Assembly: GCF_037381185.1 (NCBI RefSeq) | Contig: NZ_JARRQY010000018.1 | Location: 21,213-85,212, forward strand | Origin: Acidihalobacter_A sp037381185 | GTDB taxonomy: Bacteria > Pseudomonadota > Gammaproteobacteria > DSM-5130 > Acidihalobacteraceae | Reading direction: 5' to 3' | DNA: 64,000 bases | Part shown: piece after piece, positions 42,174-51,501 of the stretch | Numbering within the stretch: position 1 is the stretch's first letter | How the letters are laid out: each line of letters opens with the position of its first letter | Program-made: the position numbers and the translations under genes | Notes under the pieces: model-generated | The model's database searches: none | Told to the model about the DNA's origin: nothing | The model's input: only the letters and a program-made list of their open reading frames with translations

Positions 42174-42953
42174 TCAAATGCCGGCCGCGAGGTTCTGCGG
42201 CAGAGAGTTTCGATGGGCGCAGACCGGGCATGCCGGATCGCGTCTGAGCCGGATCGAGCGCCATTCCATGCGCAGTGCATCGAGCAGCAGCAGGCGTCCG
42301 CAAAGGGGGTCGCCGATGCCTGAGAGAAGCTTGATGGCTTCGGTGGCCTGCGTTGTGCCGATCATCCCGACGACCGGCGCCAGGATGCCGTTGCGGCTGC
42401 AGGTTTCCTCCTCCTCCAGGTCGTCGGGGTACAGGCAGCGGTAGCAGGGGCTGTCCTCGCGACGCGGATCGAAGACCGTGACCTGGCCTTCGAAGCGGAT
42501 GGCGGCTCCGGACACCAGCGGCGTGCCGGTTTCCATGCACAGTGAATTGAGGGCGAAGCGCGCGACGAAGTTGTCGGTGCAGTCGATGACGACGTCGGCC
42601 GCTTCGACGTACGGATGGAATTCGCGTGGCGACAGCAGTTCGTCGATGCACTCGACGTCGACATCGGGATTGATCGACTGCACCGCGGCGCCGGCGGAGA
42701 TGGCCTTGGACTGCCCGATGGTGGCGGTGGTATGGGCGATCTGGCGCTGCAGGTTGGACAGATCGACGCTGTCGTAGTCGGCCAGCATGAGGGTGCCGAC
42801 GCCGGCGGCGGCCAGGTACATGGACACCGGCGAGCCGAGTCCGCCCAGGCCGACGATGAGCGCCCGCGACTTGAGCAGGCGTTCCTGGCCAGCGTAGTCG
42901 AGCTGGGGGAGCATGAGCTGGCGGCTGTAGCGCAGCAATTGCTGGTCGTTCAT
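42174..42953 (-). CDS. moeB: MoeB/ThiF/HesA-type adenylyltransferase
   Basis: The product has 259 residues, an E1-like enzyme that adenylates the C-terminal glycine of a ubiquitin-like sulfur carrier (MoaD or ThiS). It has RYSRQLMLP, the nucleotide motif GLGGLGSPVSMYLAAAGVG, the catalytic-arginine region LQRQIAHTT and two zinc-binding CxxC pairs (CYRC, CPVC). The position after hemA-prfA-prmC is the usual place of moeB in gammaproteobacteria, and its start overlaps the prmC stop by four bases. Confidence 0.92.
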   Translation of the reverse strand: MNDQQLLRYSRQLMLPQLDYAGQERLLKSRALIVGLGGLGSPVSMYLAAAGVGTLMLADYDSVDLSNLQRQIAHTTATIGQSKAISAGAAVQSINPDVDVECIDELLSPREFHPYVEAADVVIDCTDNFVARFALNSLCMETGTPLVSGAAIRFEGQVTVFDPRREDSPCYRCLYPDDLEEEETCSRNGILAPVVGMIGTTQATEAIKLLSGIGDPLCGRLLLLDALRMEWRSIRLRRDPACPVCAHRNSLPQNLAAGI

Positions 42954-43840
42954 GGGGTGCGTCCGGAATTTGGAGTTGTTCGCATGTCTGCTGAGTTTGA
43001 GTGTAGACCTTCGCTGATGCGCTCGCGGCCTTCCAGGTCTCGGTGGGTGCGGATGGCTTCGAATCCAGCGTTGCGCAGGAGGCCGTGCACCGCTTCGCCT
43101 TGCGTGTATCCGTGCTCGAGCAGCAGGTGTCCGCCTGGTCGCAGATGGTTGCGTGTGCAGTCGACGATGCGGCGCAGGTCATCCAGGCCGTCAGGGCCGG
43201 CGGTCAGGGCTTCTGTAGGCTCGTGCGGCAGATCGCCCTGGGCGAGGTGCGGGTCGTCTGTGGCGATATAAGGCGGGTTCGAGACGATCAGGTCGAAGTG
43301 TCCGGCGCCGAGCGCGCTGCACCAGTCCGCTTGCTGAAATTCGACGTTGCGCAGGTTCAGTCGTTCAGCGTTGCGCCGGGCGATGTCCAATGCGGTGGGC
43401 GAGCGATCGGTGGCGACGACCGTGCATAGTGGACGCTCACCGGCGATAGCCAAGGCGATGGCGCCGGAGCCGGTGCCGAGGTCGGCAACGCGTGCAGGCT
43501 GGTCCGCGGGAATGAGTTCCAGTGCGCGTTCGACCAGGGTTTCGGTGTCGGCGCGCGGGATCAGCACGCCGGGTGCGACCTCGATGTCCAGCGACCAGAA
43601 CTCGCGTCGGCCGAGCACATAGGCCAGCGGCTCGCCGGCGGTGCGGCGTGCGAGCAGGGCCTCGAAAGCGTCCGTCTGATCCGCATCGAGCATGTGTTCG
43701 GGCCAGGCGCGCAGATAGGTGCGCGGTTTGTCGAGGACATGCGCGAGCAGTAGTTCCGCATCCAGCGCCGGCGAGTCGCAGACGCCGGCGAGGCGTTCGC
43801 GGGCCTCTGCGACCGCCGCGTCGATGCGCGAATCCTTCAT
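42950..43840 (-). CDS. prmC: Peptide chain release factor N5-glutamine methyltransferase
   Basis: The product has 296 residues and methylates the glutamine of the GGQ motif in release factors. The SAM-binding site is visible (VADLGTGSGAIALAIAGER), as is the catalytic NPPY (LIVSNPPYIATDDPHL). Length and operon position (10 bases after prfA) are standard. Notably, the prfA reading frame next door has lost the GGQ motif that is this enzyme's substrate. Confidence 0.96.
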   Translation of the reverse strand: MKDSRIDAAVAEARERLAGVCDSPALDAELLLAHVLDKPRTYLRAWPEHMLDADQTDAFEALLARRTAGEPLAYVLGRREFWSLDIEVAPGVLIPRADTETLVERALELIPADQPARVADLGTGSGAIALAIAGERPLCTVVATDRSPTALDIARRNAERLNLRNVEFQQADWCSALGAGHFDLIVSNPPYIATDDPHLAQGDLPHEPTEALTAGPDGLDDLRRIVDCTRNHLRPGGHLLLEHGYTQGEAVHGLLRNAGFEAIRTHRDLEGRERISEGLHSNSADMRTTPNSGRTP

Positions 43841-43850
43841 GCCGGGCAGT

Positions 43851-44764
43851 TCATTCCAGGCCGAGCGCGGCGAGCTGATCGGCCTGGTGTTCGCTGATCA
43901 ACGGTTCGATCAGTTCGTCGAGCTGGCCGGCCATGATTTCGTCGAGCTTGTACAGGGTGAGGTTGATGCGGTGGTCGGTGACGCGCCCCTGCGGGAAGTT
44001 GTAGGTGCGGATGCGCTCGGAGCGGTCGCCGCTGCCGACCAGGTTTTTGCGTGTGGCGGCCTGCTCGGCGGCCTGTTTGCTGCGTTCGGTTTCCAGCAGA
44101 CGCGCGGCCAGCAAGCTCATGGCGCGGGCGCGGTTCTTGTGCTGCGAGCGTTCGTCCTGGCATTCGACCACGATGGGCCCTGCGATTCGGTGGCCGGCAC
44201 GCGCTGCACGCGGTGTGCGCCGGATTCGAACTTGAGCCGGGAATAGACGCCCTGGCCGACCACGCGGGCGATCAGTTCCTTGTAGCCGCCGTGTTCGCCC
44301 TCGCTTTCGCTTAGGGTTTCGATGCGCCAGCCCTGCTGTTCGGCGTAGCGCGCGTACATGCGGAACAGGTCGCCGGCGAACAGGGCGGCCTCGTCGCCGC
44401 CGGTGCCGGCACGGATTTCCAGAAAGCAGTTGCGGGTGTCGTTGGGGTCGACCGGAATCAGATGGCGCTTGAGTTCGGCTTCCAGCGTTTCGGTGCGTGC
44501 TTCGGCGGCGTCGATTTCCTCGCGCGCCAGCTCGCGCAGTTCGGCATCGCCTTCATCGAGCATGCCCTGCGCGGTGGCGAGGTCCTCGCGTGCGCTGCGG
44601 TAGCGGCCGTAGTCCGCGACCAGCGGTTCGAGCTGGGAGTATTCGATGGACAGTCGGCGGAAGCGTTCCTGCTCGCCGATGACCTCGGGTTCGGCGAGCA
44701 GGGCGGAGATTTCGGCATGGCGTTCGACCAGTGCCTGAAGCTTGTTTTCGATGGAGGATTTCAC
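43851..44764 (-). pseudogene. prfA: Peptide chain release factor 1, interrupted by an internal deletion removing GGQ
   Basis: Two frames encode the two ends of RF1. From GTG 44764 the protein is normal up to RVQRVPATESQG, including the PAT codon-recognition motif. The reading then jumps, near 44165-44185, directly to IVVECQDERSQHKNRARAM in another frame and continues normally to the stop at 43851. About 55-58 residues that carry the RIHTS segment and the catalytic GGQ loop are missing, and the deletion is not a multiple of three. RF1 is normally essential, so a sequence or assembly error is as likely as real gene loss. GTG overlaps the hemA stop by four bases. Confidence 0.88.
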
Positions 44765-46032
44765 GGTTTGTGCGGGTCGCGGGGCAGATGCAGCAGCTCG
44801 TGGGCGGCGGCGATGAGTTCGGGGCGGCCCTCGCGGGCGGCATGGTCGAGCGCGGAGGTCGGCTCGTGGATGAGCTTGTTGGTCAGCGTCTCGGCCAGGA
44901 AGGCGAGCACTTCCTCGGGCGGGCGGCCCTGGGCGAGCTGGCGCTGTGCCTTGTGTAGCACGTCGTCGCGGGTTCTTTCGGCGCGGTCCCGATAGCTGCG
45001 GATGAGGTTGACCACGTCCTGCGATCGCAGCCAGCCCATGAAGTGTTCGGTCTGGGCGGCGACGATTTCCTCGGCCTGTTCAGCGGCTTCGCGTCGCGAG
45101 GCGATGTTGTCGGCAACGACCTCTTCGAGATCGTCCAACGTGTAGAGGTAGACGTCGTCGAGGCTGCCGACTTCGGCCTCGATGTCGCGTGGCACGGCCA
45201 GGTCGACCATGAACATGGGGCGGTGCTTGCGCTGGCGGATGGCGCGCTCGACCGCGCCTTTGCCGAGGATCGGCAGCGGGCTGGCAGTAGAGGCGATGAC
45301 GATGTCGGCCTGGTGCAGGACCTGGGGAATGTCCGGCAGCGCTATGGCCTTCGCGTCGATCTCGGCGGCCAGTCGTGCGGCGCGCTCGGGCGTGCGGTTG
45401 GCGACCACGGCCTCGCGCAGGCCGTTGCCGCGCAGGTGGCGCGCGGCCAGCTCGATGGTTTCGCCCGCGCCGATCAACAGCGCTCGCTGCTCGCTGAGGT
45501 CGCCGAAGATCTGCCGGGCCAGGCTGACCGCGGCGAACGCCACGGATACGGCGCTGCTGCCGATTTCGGTGTCGGTACGCACATGCTTTGCGACCGCGAA
45601 GGCATGCTGGAACAGTCGGCGCAGATGCTTGCCCAATGTGCCGTGTTCGTCTGCGGTGCTGTAGGCCGTCTTGAGCTGACCGAGGATCTGCGGTTCGCCG
45701 AGTACCAGCGAGTCCAGGCCACTGGCAACGCGGATGGCGTGTTTCACCGCTGCCGCGTCGGCGTGCTGGTAGAGATAGGGCCGCAGGCTTTGGCTATCGA
45801 ACTGATGGTAACCGCCGAGCCACTCGACGATCCCCTCGTCGGCCGCCGCCTCGTGCAGGTTGCAGTAGAGTTCGGTGCGGTTGCAGGTGGACAGGATTGC
45901 CGCTTCGTGCAGGCCCGGCAACTCGATGAGTTGGTGCAGGGCTGTGTTGATCTGCTCCGGGGCAAAAACCACTTTTTCTCGAACGTCGAGTGGAGCGGTC
46001 TTGTGGTTGATCCCGATAGTGACGAGCGGCAT
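44761..46032 (-). CDS. hemA: Glutamyl-tRNA reductase
   Basis: The product has 423 residues and catalyses the NADPH-dependent reduction of glutamyl-tRNA to glutamate-1-semialdehyde, the first step of tetrapyrrole synthesis. The catalytic cysteine is C50 (ILSTCNRTELY). The family segments GEPQILGQLK, LLIGAGETIELAARHL and DLAVPRDIEAEVG are in order. Length is normal. It is the first gene of the hemA-prfA-prmC-moeB operon and divergent from the TPR-lipoprotein-lolB-ispE operon, the standard arrangement. Confidence 0.97.
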   Translation of the reverse strand: MPLVTIGINHKTAPLDVREKVVFAPEQINTALHQLIELPGLHEAAILSTCNRTELYCNLHEAAADEGIVEWLGGYHQFDSQSLRPYLYQHADAAAVKHAIRVASGLDSLVLGEPQILGQLKTAYSTADEHGTLGKHLRRLFQHAFAVAKHVRTDTEIGSSAVSVAFAAVSLARQIFGDLSEQRALLIGAGETIELAARHLRGNGLREAVVANRTPERAARLAAEIDAKAIALPDIPQVLHQADIVIASTASPLPILGKGAVERAIRQRKHRPMFMVDLAVPRDIEAEVGSLDDVYLYTLDDLEEVVADNIASRREAAEQAEEIVAAQTEHFMGWLRSQDVVNLIRSYRDRAERTRDDVLHKAQRQLAQGRPPEEVLAFLAETLTNKLIHEPTSALDHAAREGRPELIAAAHELLHLPRDPHKP

Positions 46033-46200
46033 GGTCGCGGGGTGTTGGATCGAACAAGAAATTTTGCGCGATGGGGCCGGTATTTACAAGCGCGCTGGAC
46101 GGGTACCGCGGGCCGGCGGCAAATCCGCTCCGATTGGGCCTGATAAGATGTATGCTCGCGCTTCGGCAGTCGCGAGGTCTAGACGGATCTGGAGAATGTG

Positions 46201-47811
46201 ATGAAAGCAGGGGTGGAACGGTTGGGGGGCCAGGCGGGCGAGCAGCGTCGCTGGGGGCGCGCTGTTCGCGGCGGCGGTTTGGTCGGCGTGTCCTTGTGCG
46301 GCATGTTGTTGCTCGGCGGGTGCGCCAGTCTGACAGGCGCGGGTGGCACGACGTTGCGGGAAGATGCGCCCAAGGTTTCCACGAGCAAGATCCATCTGAC
46401 TGCGCGCAATCGCGCTATCTATGACGTGCTGGCAGGCGAATTGGCGGGCCAGGCGGGTGACCCGAAGCAGGCGCTGGCTTACTACCTCAAGGCCCTGCAT
46501 GAGGCGCCGGAACCCGAGCTGGCACGGCGCGTCATCGACATTGCGACCTATCTGGGTGAGAACGATACGGCGCTGGAGGCGGCGCGCCGCTGGGTCGAAC
46601 TGGAAGCGAATAGCGTGGATGCGCAGCGTGCCGCCGGTGTGATCGAGGCGCGTGCGGGTCATCCGTTACGCGCCACCGCGCATCTGCGCCGGTTCGTCGT
46701 GCTCAGCGGCAAGCCGTACGGTAACAGCCTGGTGCTGTGCGGGGCTTTGCTGAGTCAGGGCGTGGACCGCGAGGTGGCACTGCAGACCATGCGGGCGCTG
46801 GCCAGTGATTTTCCGCGCGAAGCCTATGCACATTACGCGCTCGGCACCCTCGCCCTGCATCTGGATGATAATGCCCAGGCGCTTGCTTCCGCCGATCGGG
46901 CGCTGAAGCTCAAGCCGAACTTCAAGGAAGCGTTGATTCTCAAGGCCCAGGCGCAGATGGGGATGAATCAGCCCCATCGGGCCTTGCGGACCCTGCAGGA
47001 TGCATTGGGCAAGGATCGCGGTGACGTCGGCCTGCAGCTTGCTTATGCGCGCTTGCTGGTGCAGCTCAAACGTTACGACGCTGCGCGCGAGCAGTTCCGC
47101 GCGCTGCTCAAGCATCATCCCGACAACGCCAACGTGCTCTATACGCTTGGTCTGCTGGACTATCAGCTTGGCCGCGATGCAGAGGCGCGGAGCTATCTGC
47201 AACGTCTGCTGCGCACAGGCGAGCACTCGGCCGCCGCCGAGTATTTAGACCCGGTTCACCACCTTTTCAATACAAAAATAATTTGGTTAATCCAGGAAAT
47301 TCCAGTTTTGCACAAAACAGCTATGGGCGTCTACAACGAGGCACTGAACCATTACCCGGGTAACCAGAGACTGCTGTACGCGCGTGCTCTGCTGGCGGAC
47401 AAGCTGGGCAATCTAGGACAGACAGAGGCCGACTTGGGCTATATCGTCCAACATCATCCGGACAACGCAATGGCGCTCAATGCTCTGGGTTACACGCTGG
47501 CGGATCAGACGACCCGTTATCAGGAGGCGCTGGGGTATATCCAACGTGCACTGGCGCTGCGCCCGGATGACCCGGCGATACTCGACAGCATGGGGTGGGT
47601 GCAGTACCGCCTTAAGCACTACGAGGCAGCCTTGCGTTATTTGCGCCGGGCCTACGAAACCTTCAAGGACCCGGAGGTCGCGGCGCATCTGGTCGAGGTG
47701 CTGTTCGCCAGCGACAAGCGTGCCGAAGCGCTCAAGACGCTGGATGCCGCGCTCAAGGCACATCCCGGTGACACCAAACTGGAGCAACTCAAGAAACGTT
47801 TCGTGCCATGA
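46201..47811 (+). CDS. TPR-repeat lipoprotein, with an anomalous AT-rich internal segment
   Basis: The product has 536 residues. It has a lipoprotein signal with lipobox LLLGGC (C41), then many tetratricopeptide repeats (for example AYAHYALGTLALHLDDNAQALASADRAL and NALGYTLADQTTRYQEALGYIQRAL). It is the conserved neighbour of lolB in gammaproteobacteria and probably an outer-membrane-associated scaffold. Bases 47242-47321 (about 35% G+C by my count) encode LDPVHHLFNTKIIWLIQEIP, which lacks TPR character and replaces what should be further repeats. ATG 46201 after GGAG is used. Confidence 0.85.
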   Translation: MKAGVERLGGQAGEQRRWGRAVRGGGLVGVSLCGMLLLGGCASLTGAGGTTLREDAPKVSTSKIHLTARNRAIYDVLAGELAGQAGDPKQALAYYLKALHEAPEPELARRVIDIATYLGENDTALEAARRWVELEANSVDAQRAAGVIEARAGHPLRATAHLRRFVVLSGKPYGNSLVLCGALLSQGVDREVALQTMRALASDFPREAYAHYALGTLALHLDDNAQALASADRALKLKPNFKEALILKAQAQMGMNQPHRALRTLQDALGKDRGDVGLQLAYARLLVQLKRYDAAREQFRALLKHHPDNANVLYTLGLLDYQLGRDAEARSYLQRLLRTGEHSAAAEYLDPVHHLFNTKIIWLIQEIPVLHKTAMGVYNEALNHYPGNQRLLYARALLADKLGNLGQTEADLGYIVQHHPDNAMALNALGYTLADQTTRYQEALGYIQRALALRPDDPAILDSMGWVQYRLKHYEAALRYLRRAYETFKDPEVAAHLVEVLFASDKRAEALKTLDAALKAHPGDTKLEQLKKRFVP

Positions 47812-47849
47812 CGAACTCTGGCGCCGTCATCGTCATGAGGAATGGGTGC

Positions 47850-48455
47850 ATGCGCTTCGTTCCTTCGCTCGCGGCGGTGCTGCTGGCCGCGCTGCTGGGC
47901 GGCTGTGCAGGTATGTCCTTGAATCCGGCGCAGCAGGATGCCGCATGGCAGCGCCATGCCGCGTGGGTGCGCGCTCAGTACGACTGGCGTCTGACCGGGC
48001 GTTTCGCGCTGAAGATCGGCCATCGGGGCTGGACTGCGTCGCTGCGCTGGCGTGAGCAGGACGGTGACTATCGTATTGATGTCTTCGACCCTCTGGGGCG
48101 TACTGTGGCTCAGCTGGACGGCGGCCCGCAGCGAGTTACCTTGCGCGCCGATGGTTCGGCACCGCGCCAGGCGGGTTCGGCGGCGGCGCTGATGCAAGCG
48201 GAACTGGGCTGGAGTCTGCCGGTGGCTGGGCTGCGTTACTGGGTGCGGGGCGTGCCCGCGCCGGGAGCGCGGCCCGCGCGGATGCAATTCGACGGCAGCG
48301 GACGGCTGGCCGTTCTGGTCCAGAACAATTGGGAAATCAGCTATCTCGACTACAACAACGCGCTTGGTGCGGATGCGCTGCCGACGCGCATCCGCTTGGT
48401 CAACGGCGATGTGCGGTTGACGTTGCTGATCGACCGCTGGGGTGCGATGGAATGA
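47850..48455 (+). CDS. lolB: Outer-membrane lipoprotein receptor LolB
   Basis: The product has 201 residues and accepts lipoproteins from the carrier LolA and inserts them in the outer membrane. It has a lipoprotein signal with lipobox LLGGC and the LolB-type mature sequence (WRLTGRFALKIGHRGWTASLRWREQDGDYRIDVFDPLGRTVAQL ends the first half in family fashion). ATG 47850 has GAGG nine bases upstream; an earlier in-frame ATG at 47808 overlaps the preceding stop. The stop overlaps the ispE start. Confidence 0.92.
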   Translation: MRFVPSLAAVLLAALLGGCAGMSLNPAQQDAAWQRHAAWVRAQYDWRLTGRFALKIGHRGWTASLRWREQDGDYRIDVFDPLGRTVAQLDGGPQRVTLRADGSAPRQAGSAAALMQAELGWSLPVAGLRYWVRGVPAPGARPARMQFDGSGRLAVLVQNNWEISYLDYNNALGADALPTRIRLVNGDVRLTLLIDRWGAME

Positions 48456-49288
48456 CCGAGGCGCCCTGGCCGGCGCCGGCCAAGCTCAATCTGTTCCTGC
48501 ATATCGTTGGCCGTCGAGCCGATGGCTACCATTTGCTGCAGACGGTGTTCCAGTTTGTCGATCATGGCGACGAACTGCGTTTCGAATCCCTGCCGAACGG
48601 CGCTGTGCGCCGGGACGGGGGAGCTTCGCAGGTGCCGGAGGGCGATGATCTGTGCGTGCGCGCAGCGCTGCGCCTGCAACAGGCAGCGGGGTTGCGAGAA
48701 GGGGTTCGCATTCATCTGGACAAGCGCCTGCCGATGGGCGGTGGCCTGGGGGGCGGCAGTTCCGACGCGGCCACCACCCTGGTCGCGCTGAATCGGCTTT
48801 GGGGGGCGGGGTTGAGCGATAATGAACTGGCCGATCTCGGTCTCGAGCTTGGCGCTGACGTGCCGGTTTTCGTCCGCGGCCGGGCGGCTTGGGCCGAAGG
48901 CGTCGGGGAGAGGCTGCAGGCGTTCGATGCGTTGCCCGAGCCGTGGTATGTGGTGCTCTGCCCGCCGGTGCACGTTGCCACCGCGGAATTGTTCGCCCAT
49001 CCGAAATTGACACGGGCTTGCCCGCCGCTCAAAATACGCGCCTTTCTGTCGGGCGAGGGTGGCAACGTCTTCGAGCCGGTGGTGCGGGAATGTTACCCGG
49101 TGATCGGGGAAGCACTTGATTTTCTGGGACGTTTTTCGACCGCGCGCTTGACCGGAACGGGGGCGTGCGTTTTCGCGGCCTTTCCGGACGCCGATGCGGC
49201 GCGCCGGGCGTTGGCGCTGGCTGCATGGCCGGGTTTTGTGGCGAAAGGCACCAACCGTTCTTCTTTGCTGGGGCGTTTGGCGGCGTAG
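48452..49288 (+). CDS. ispE: 4-diphosphocytidyl-2-C-methyl-D-erythritol kinase
   Basis: The product is a 278-residue GHMP-fold kinase of the methylerythritol phosphate pathway to isoprenoids. It starts with WPAPAKLNLFLHIVGRRADGYH, carrying the substrate-binding lysine. The ATP-binding glycine-rich loop is LPMGGGLGGGSSDAATTL, and the last motif is RLTGTGACVFAAF. ATG overlaps the lolB stop by four bases. Followed by tRNA-Gln and prs as in most gammaproteobacteria. Confidence 0.97.
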   Translation: MTEAPWPAPAKLNLFLHIVGRRADGYHLLQTVFQFVDHGDELRFESLPNGAVRRDGGASQVPEGDDLCVRAALRLQQAAGLREGVRIHLDKRLPMGGGLGGGSSDAATTLVALNRLWGAGLSDNELADLGLELGADVPVFVRGRAAWAEGVGERLQAFDALPEPWYVVLCPPVHVATAELFAHPKLTRACPPLKIRAFLSGEGGNVFEPVVRECYPVIGEALDFLGRFSTARLTGTGACVFAAFPDADAARRALALAAWPGFVAKGTNRSSLLGRLAA

Positions 49289-49592
49289 AGATGTAGTCGT
49301 GATCTCCGCCGTATGGGATTGGCAGGCTGCTGTTGTCGCTCAGGCGGGGACGGGAGCAAGGAGGAATCTGGCGGAAAAGCGCAGTTTGCGGGATGTGAAT
49401 GAGCACAGGATCCCGATGGTGACGCGCTTCGCGCCGCGTGAGTGGAATTTAAACGGCCTGCTAGGCCGTCGCCAGGGGTGGACCCCGAAGGGGCGAGGCG
49501 CAGTACGGGCCGAGTAACCGTGGTGGCCCGCTGTGCGACAGCGCAGCCGGCGTGGACGGTGCGCCCCGGCCAGGGTGTTGGACAGAGATAAT
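49289..49592. other. Intergenic leader of tRNA-Gln with small hairpins
   Basis: About 300 bases without a supported gene. It includes the hairpin ACGGCCT-gct-AGGCCGT (49453-49469), a second GC-rich hairpin built on GGGGT/ACCCC just after, and a 26-base stretch starting TGAGTGGAATT that resembles one at 31.88 kb. A promoter for the tRNA is expected here but not clearly seen. Confidence 0.4.
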
Positions 49593-49667
49593 TGGGCCGT
49601 CGCCAAGCGGTAAGGCAACGGGTTTTGATCCCGTCATTCCCAGGTTCGAATCCTGGCGGCCCAGCCA
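49593..49667 (+). tRNA. tRNA-Gln (anticodon TTG)
   Basis: A complete cloverleaf can be folded. The acceptor stem is TGGGCCG/CGGCCCA, the anticodon loop TTTTGAT has anticodon TTG, the T arm is CCAGGTTCGAATCCTGG, discriminator G, and the CCA end is encoded (49665-49667). It lies between ispE and prs, its usual place. Confidence 0.95.
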
Positions 49668-49773
49668 TACATATAGGCCGACTTGCCGTCGCAGCGGTGG
49701 CGGAAGTGGGTCTGACCAGCGGGCAGAGCACGCTGGCGAACAGTGACAACCCAAAACGAGCAGTTCTTTAGCC

Positions 49774-50736
49774 GTGTCCGTTACCGAAACTAGCAGGATG
49801 ATGGTCTTTTCCGGCAATGCCAATCCTCGGCTTGCCGAGAAAGTGGTGCGCCATCTGAATATCCCTCTCGGCAAGGCCCTGGTCGGTCAGTTCAGCGACG
49901 GCGAGGTGCAGGTCGAGATTCTGGAGAACGTGCGCGGCAAGGATGTGTTCATCATCCAGCCGACCTGCCGGCCGACCAACGACAATCTGATGGAGCTGTC
50001 CATCATGTGTGATGCGTTGCGTCGTGCCTCGGCCTGGCGCATCACCACGGTGATTCCGTACTTCGGTTATTCGCGTCAGGATCGGCGGGTGCGTTCGGCA
50101 CGCGTGCCGATCTCGGCCAAGGTAGTGGCGAACATGCTAACCGTGGCCGGCGCCAACCGTATCCTGACCGTCGATCTGCACGCGGATCAGGTGCAGGGGT
50201 TCTTCGACGTGCCGGTGGACAATGTGTACGCCTCGCCGGTGCTGCTGGGCGACGTCTGGCGGCAGAAATACGACAACCTGATCGTGGTTTCGCCCGACGT
50301 CGGCGGCGTGGTTCGTGCCCGGGCGCTGGCCAAGCGTTTGGACGATGCCGAGCTGGCGATCATCGACAAGCGCCGTCCACGTGCCAACGTGTCGCAGGTG
50401 ATGCACATTATCGGCGATGTACAGGGCAAGACCTGTCTGATCGTGGACGACATGGTCGATACCGCAGGTACGCTGTGCAAGGCGGCCGATGCGCTCAAGG
50501 AACACGGCGCGGAACGTGTGGTGGCCTATGCGACGCATCCGGTGCTGTCGGGCCCGGCGATCGAGAATCTCTCGGGTTCCTCGCTCGACGAGTTGGTGGT
50601 GACCGACACTATCCCGCTGACGCCGGAAGCCGAGGCCTGCGAGAATATCCGTCAGCTCACTGTGGCCGGCGTGCTGGCCGAGACGATCCATCGCATCAAT
50701 CGCGAGGAGTCGGTCAGTACCCTGTTTATGGATTAG
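49774..50736 (+). CDS. prs: Ribose-phosphate pyrophosphokinase
   Basis: The product has 320 residues and makes phosphoribosyl pyrophosphate from ribose-5-phosphate and ATP for nucleotide, histidine and tryptophan synthesis. Signatures are MMVFSGNANPRLAEKV, VQVEILENVRGKDVFIIQ, VDLHADQVQGFFDVPVDN and the PRPP-binding loop LIVDDMVDTAGTL. GTG 49774 is used; ATG 49798 or 49801 are close alternatives. Confidence 0.97.
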   Translation: MSVTETSRMMVFSGNANPRLAEKVVRHLNIPLGKALVGQFSDGEVQVEILENVRGKDVFIIQPTCRPTNDNLMELSIMCDALRRASAWRITTVIPYFGYSRQDRRVRSARVPISAKVVANMLTVAGANRILTVDLHADQVQGFFDVPVDNVYASPVLLGDVWRQKYDNLIVVSPDVGGVVRARALAKRLDDAELAIIDKRRPRANVSQVMHIIGDVQGKTCLIVDDMVDTAGTLCKAADALKEHGAERVVAYATHPVLSGPAIENLSGSSLDELVVTDTIPLTPEAEACENIRQLTVAGVLAETIHRINREESVSTLFMD

Positions 50737-50859
50737 CGCGTTCCGCTTCGCGGACAGTGTTTGGAGGCGGGCGGCTGTGTCGTTCGCCATTGGCGACGCC
50801 TCTGGTCGCGGGGGCGTTTCGGCCGCAGAGCGGCCTAGGTAAGTTTGTGGAGTCAGAAA

Positions 50860-51492
50860 ATGGATATGAATTTCGAAATTGTCGCCGAACTGCGCGAAGA
50901 TCAGGGCAAGGGTGCGAGCCGCCGCCTGCGTCGCGCCGGCCGTGTGCCGGGCATTCTGTACGGTGGCAGTGGCAACGCGACGCCGATCAGCGTCGAGGCC
51001 CGCGTGCTGTATAAGCAGCTCGAGAACGAGGCCTTCTATTCGCACATCCTGAACGTGCAGCTTGAAGGCAGGACCGAGCGCGCCGTGCTGCGTGATCTGC
51101 AGCGCCACCCGTCGCATCCCACGGTCCTGCATTTCGACCTGCAGCGTGTCAGCGAGGATCAGGCGATCCACGTGCGCGTGCCGCTGCATTTCCTCAACGA
51201 GGAAACCGCGCCGGGCGTCAAGCTGAGCGGAGGCATGGTCAGCCACCACCTGTCGGAGGTCGAGATCAGCTGTCTGCCCAAGGATCTTCCCGAGGCGATC
51301 GAGGTCGATCTGGGAGCGTTGGAACTGAACGCTTCCATCCACCTTTCCGATCTAAAGCTGCCGGCCGGTACTGCGCTGGTCGAACTGAGCCACGGTGAGG
51401 AGCATGACCAGGCCGTCGTCAGCGTCAACGCTCCGCGTGGTGCCGCCACAGCCGATGAGGATGGGGCCGAAGAAGGCGAAGGCACCGAGTAA
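50860..51492 (+). CDS. rplY: Large ribosomal subunit protein bL25 (long Ctc form)
   Basis: The product has 210 residues. The N-terminal L25 domain binds 5S rRNA (EDQGKGASRRLRRAGRVPGILYG), and the C-terminal TL5/Ctc beta domain begins about residue 100 (VPLHFLNEETAPGVKLSGGM). An acidic tail ends the protein. GGAG precedes ATG 50860. It lies in the standard order between prs and pth. Confidence 0.96.
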   Translation: MDMNFEIVAELREDQGKGASRRLRRAGRVPGILYGGSGNATPISVEARVLYKQLENEAFYSHILNVQLEGRTERAVLRDLQRHPSHPTVLHFDLQRVSEDQAIHVRVPLHFLNEETAPGVKLSGGMVSHHLSEVEISCLPKDLPEAIEVDLGALELNASIHLSDLKLPAGTALVELSHGEEHDQAVVSVNAPRGAATADEDGAEEGEGTE

Positions 51493-51501
51493 ACCCGGCT
51501 C

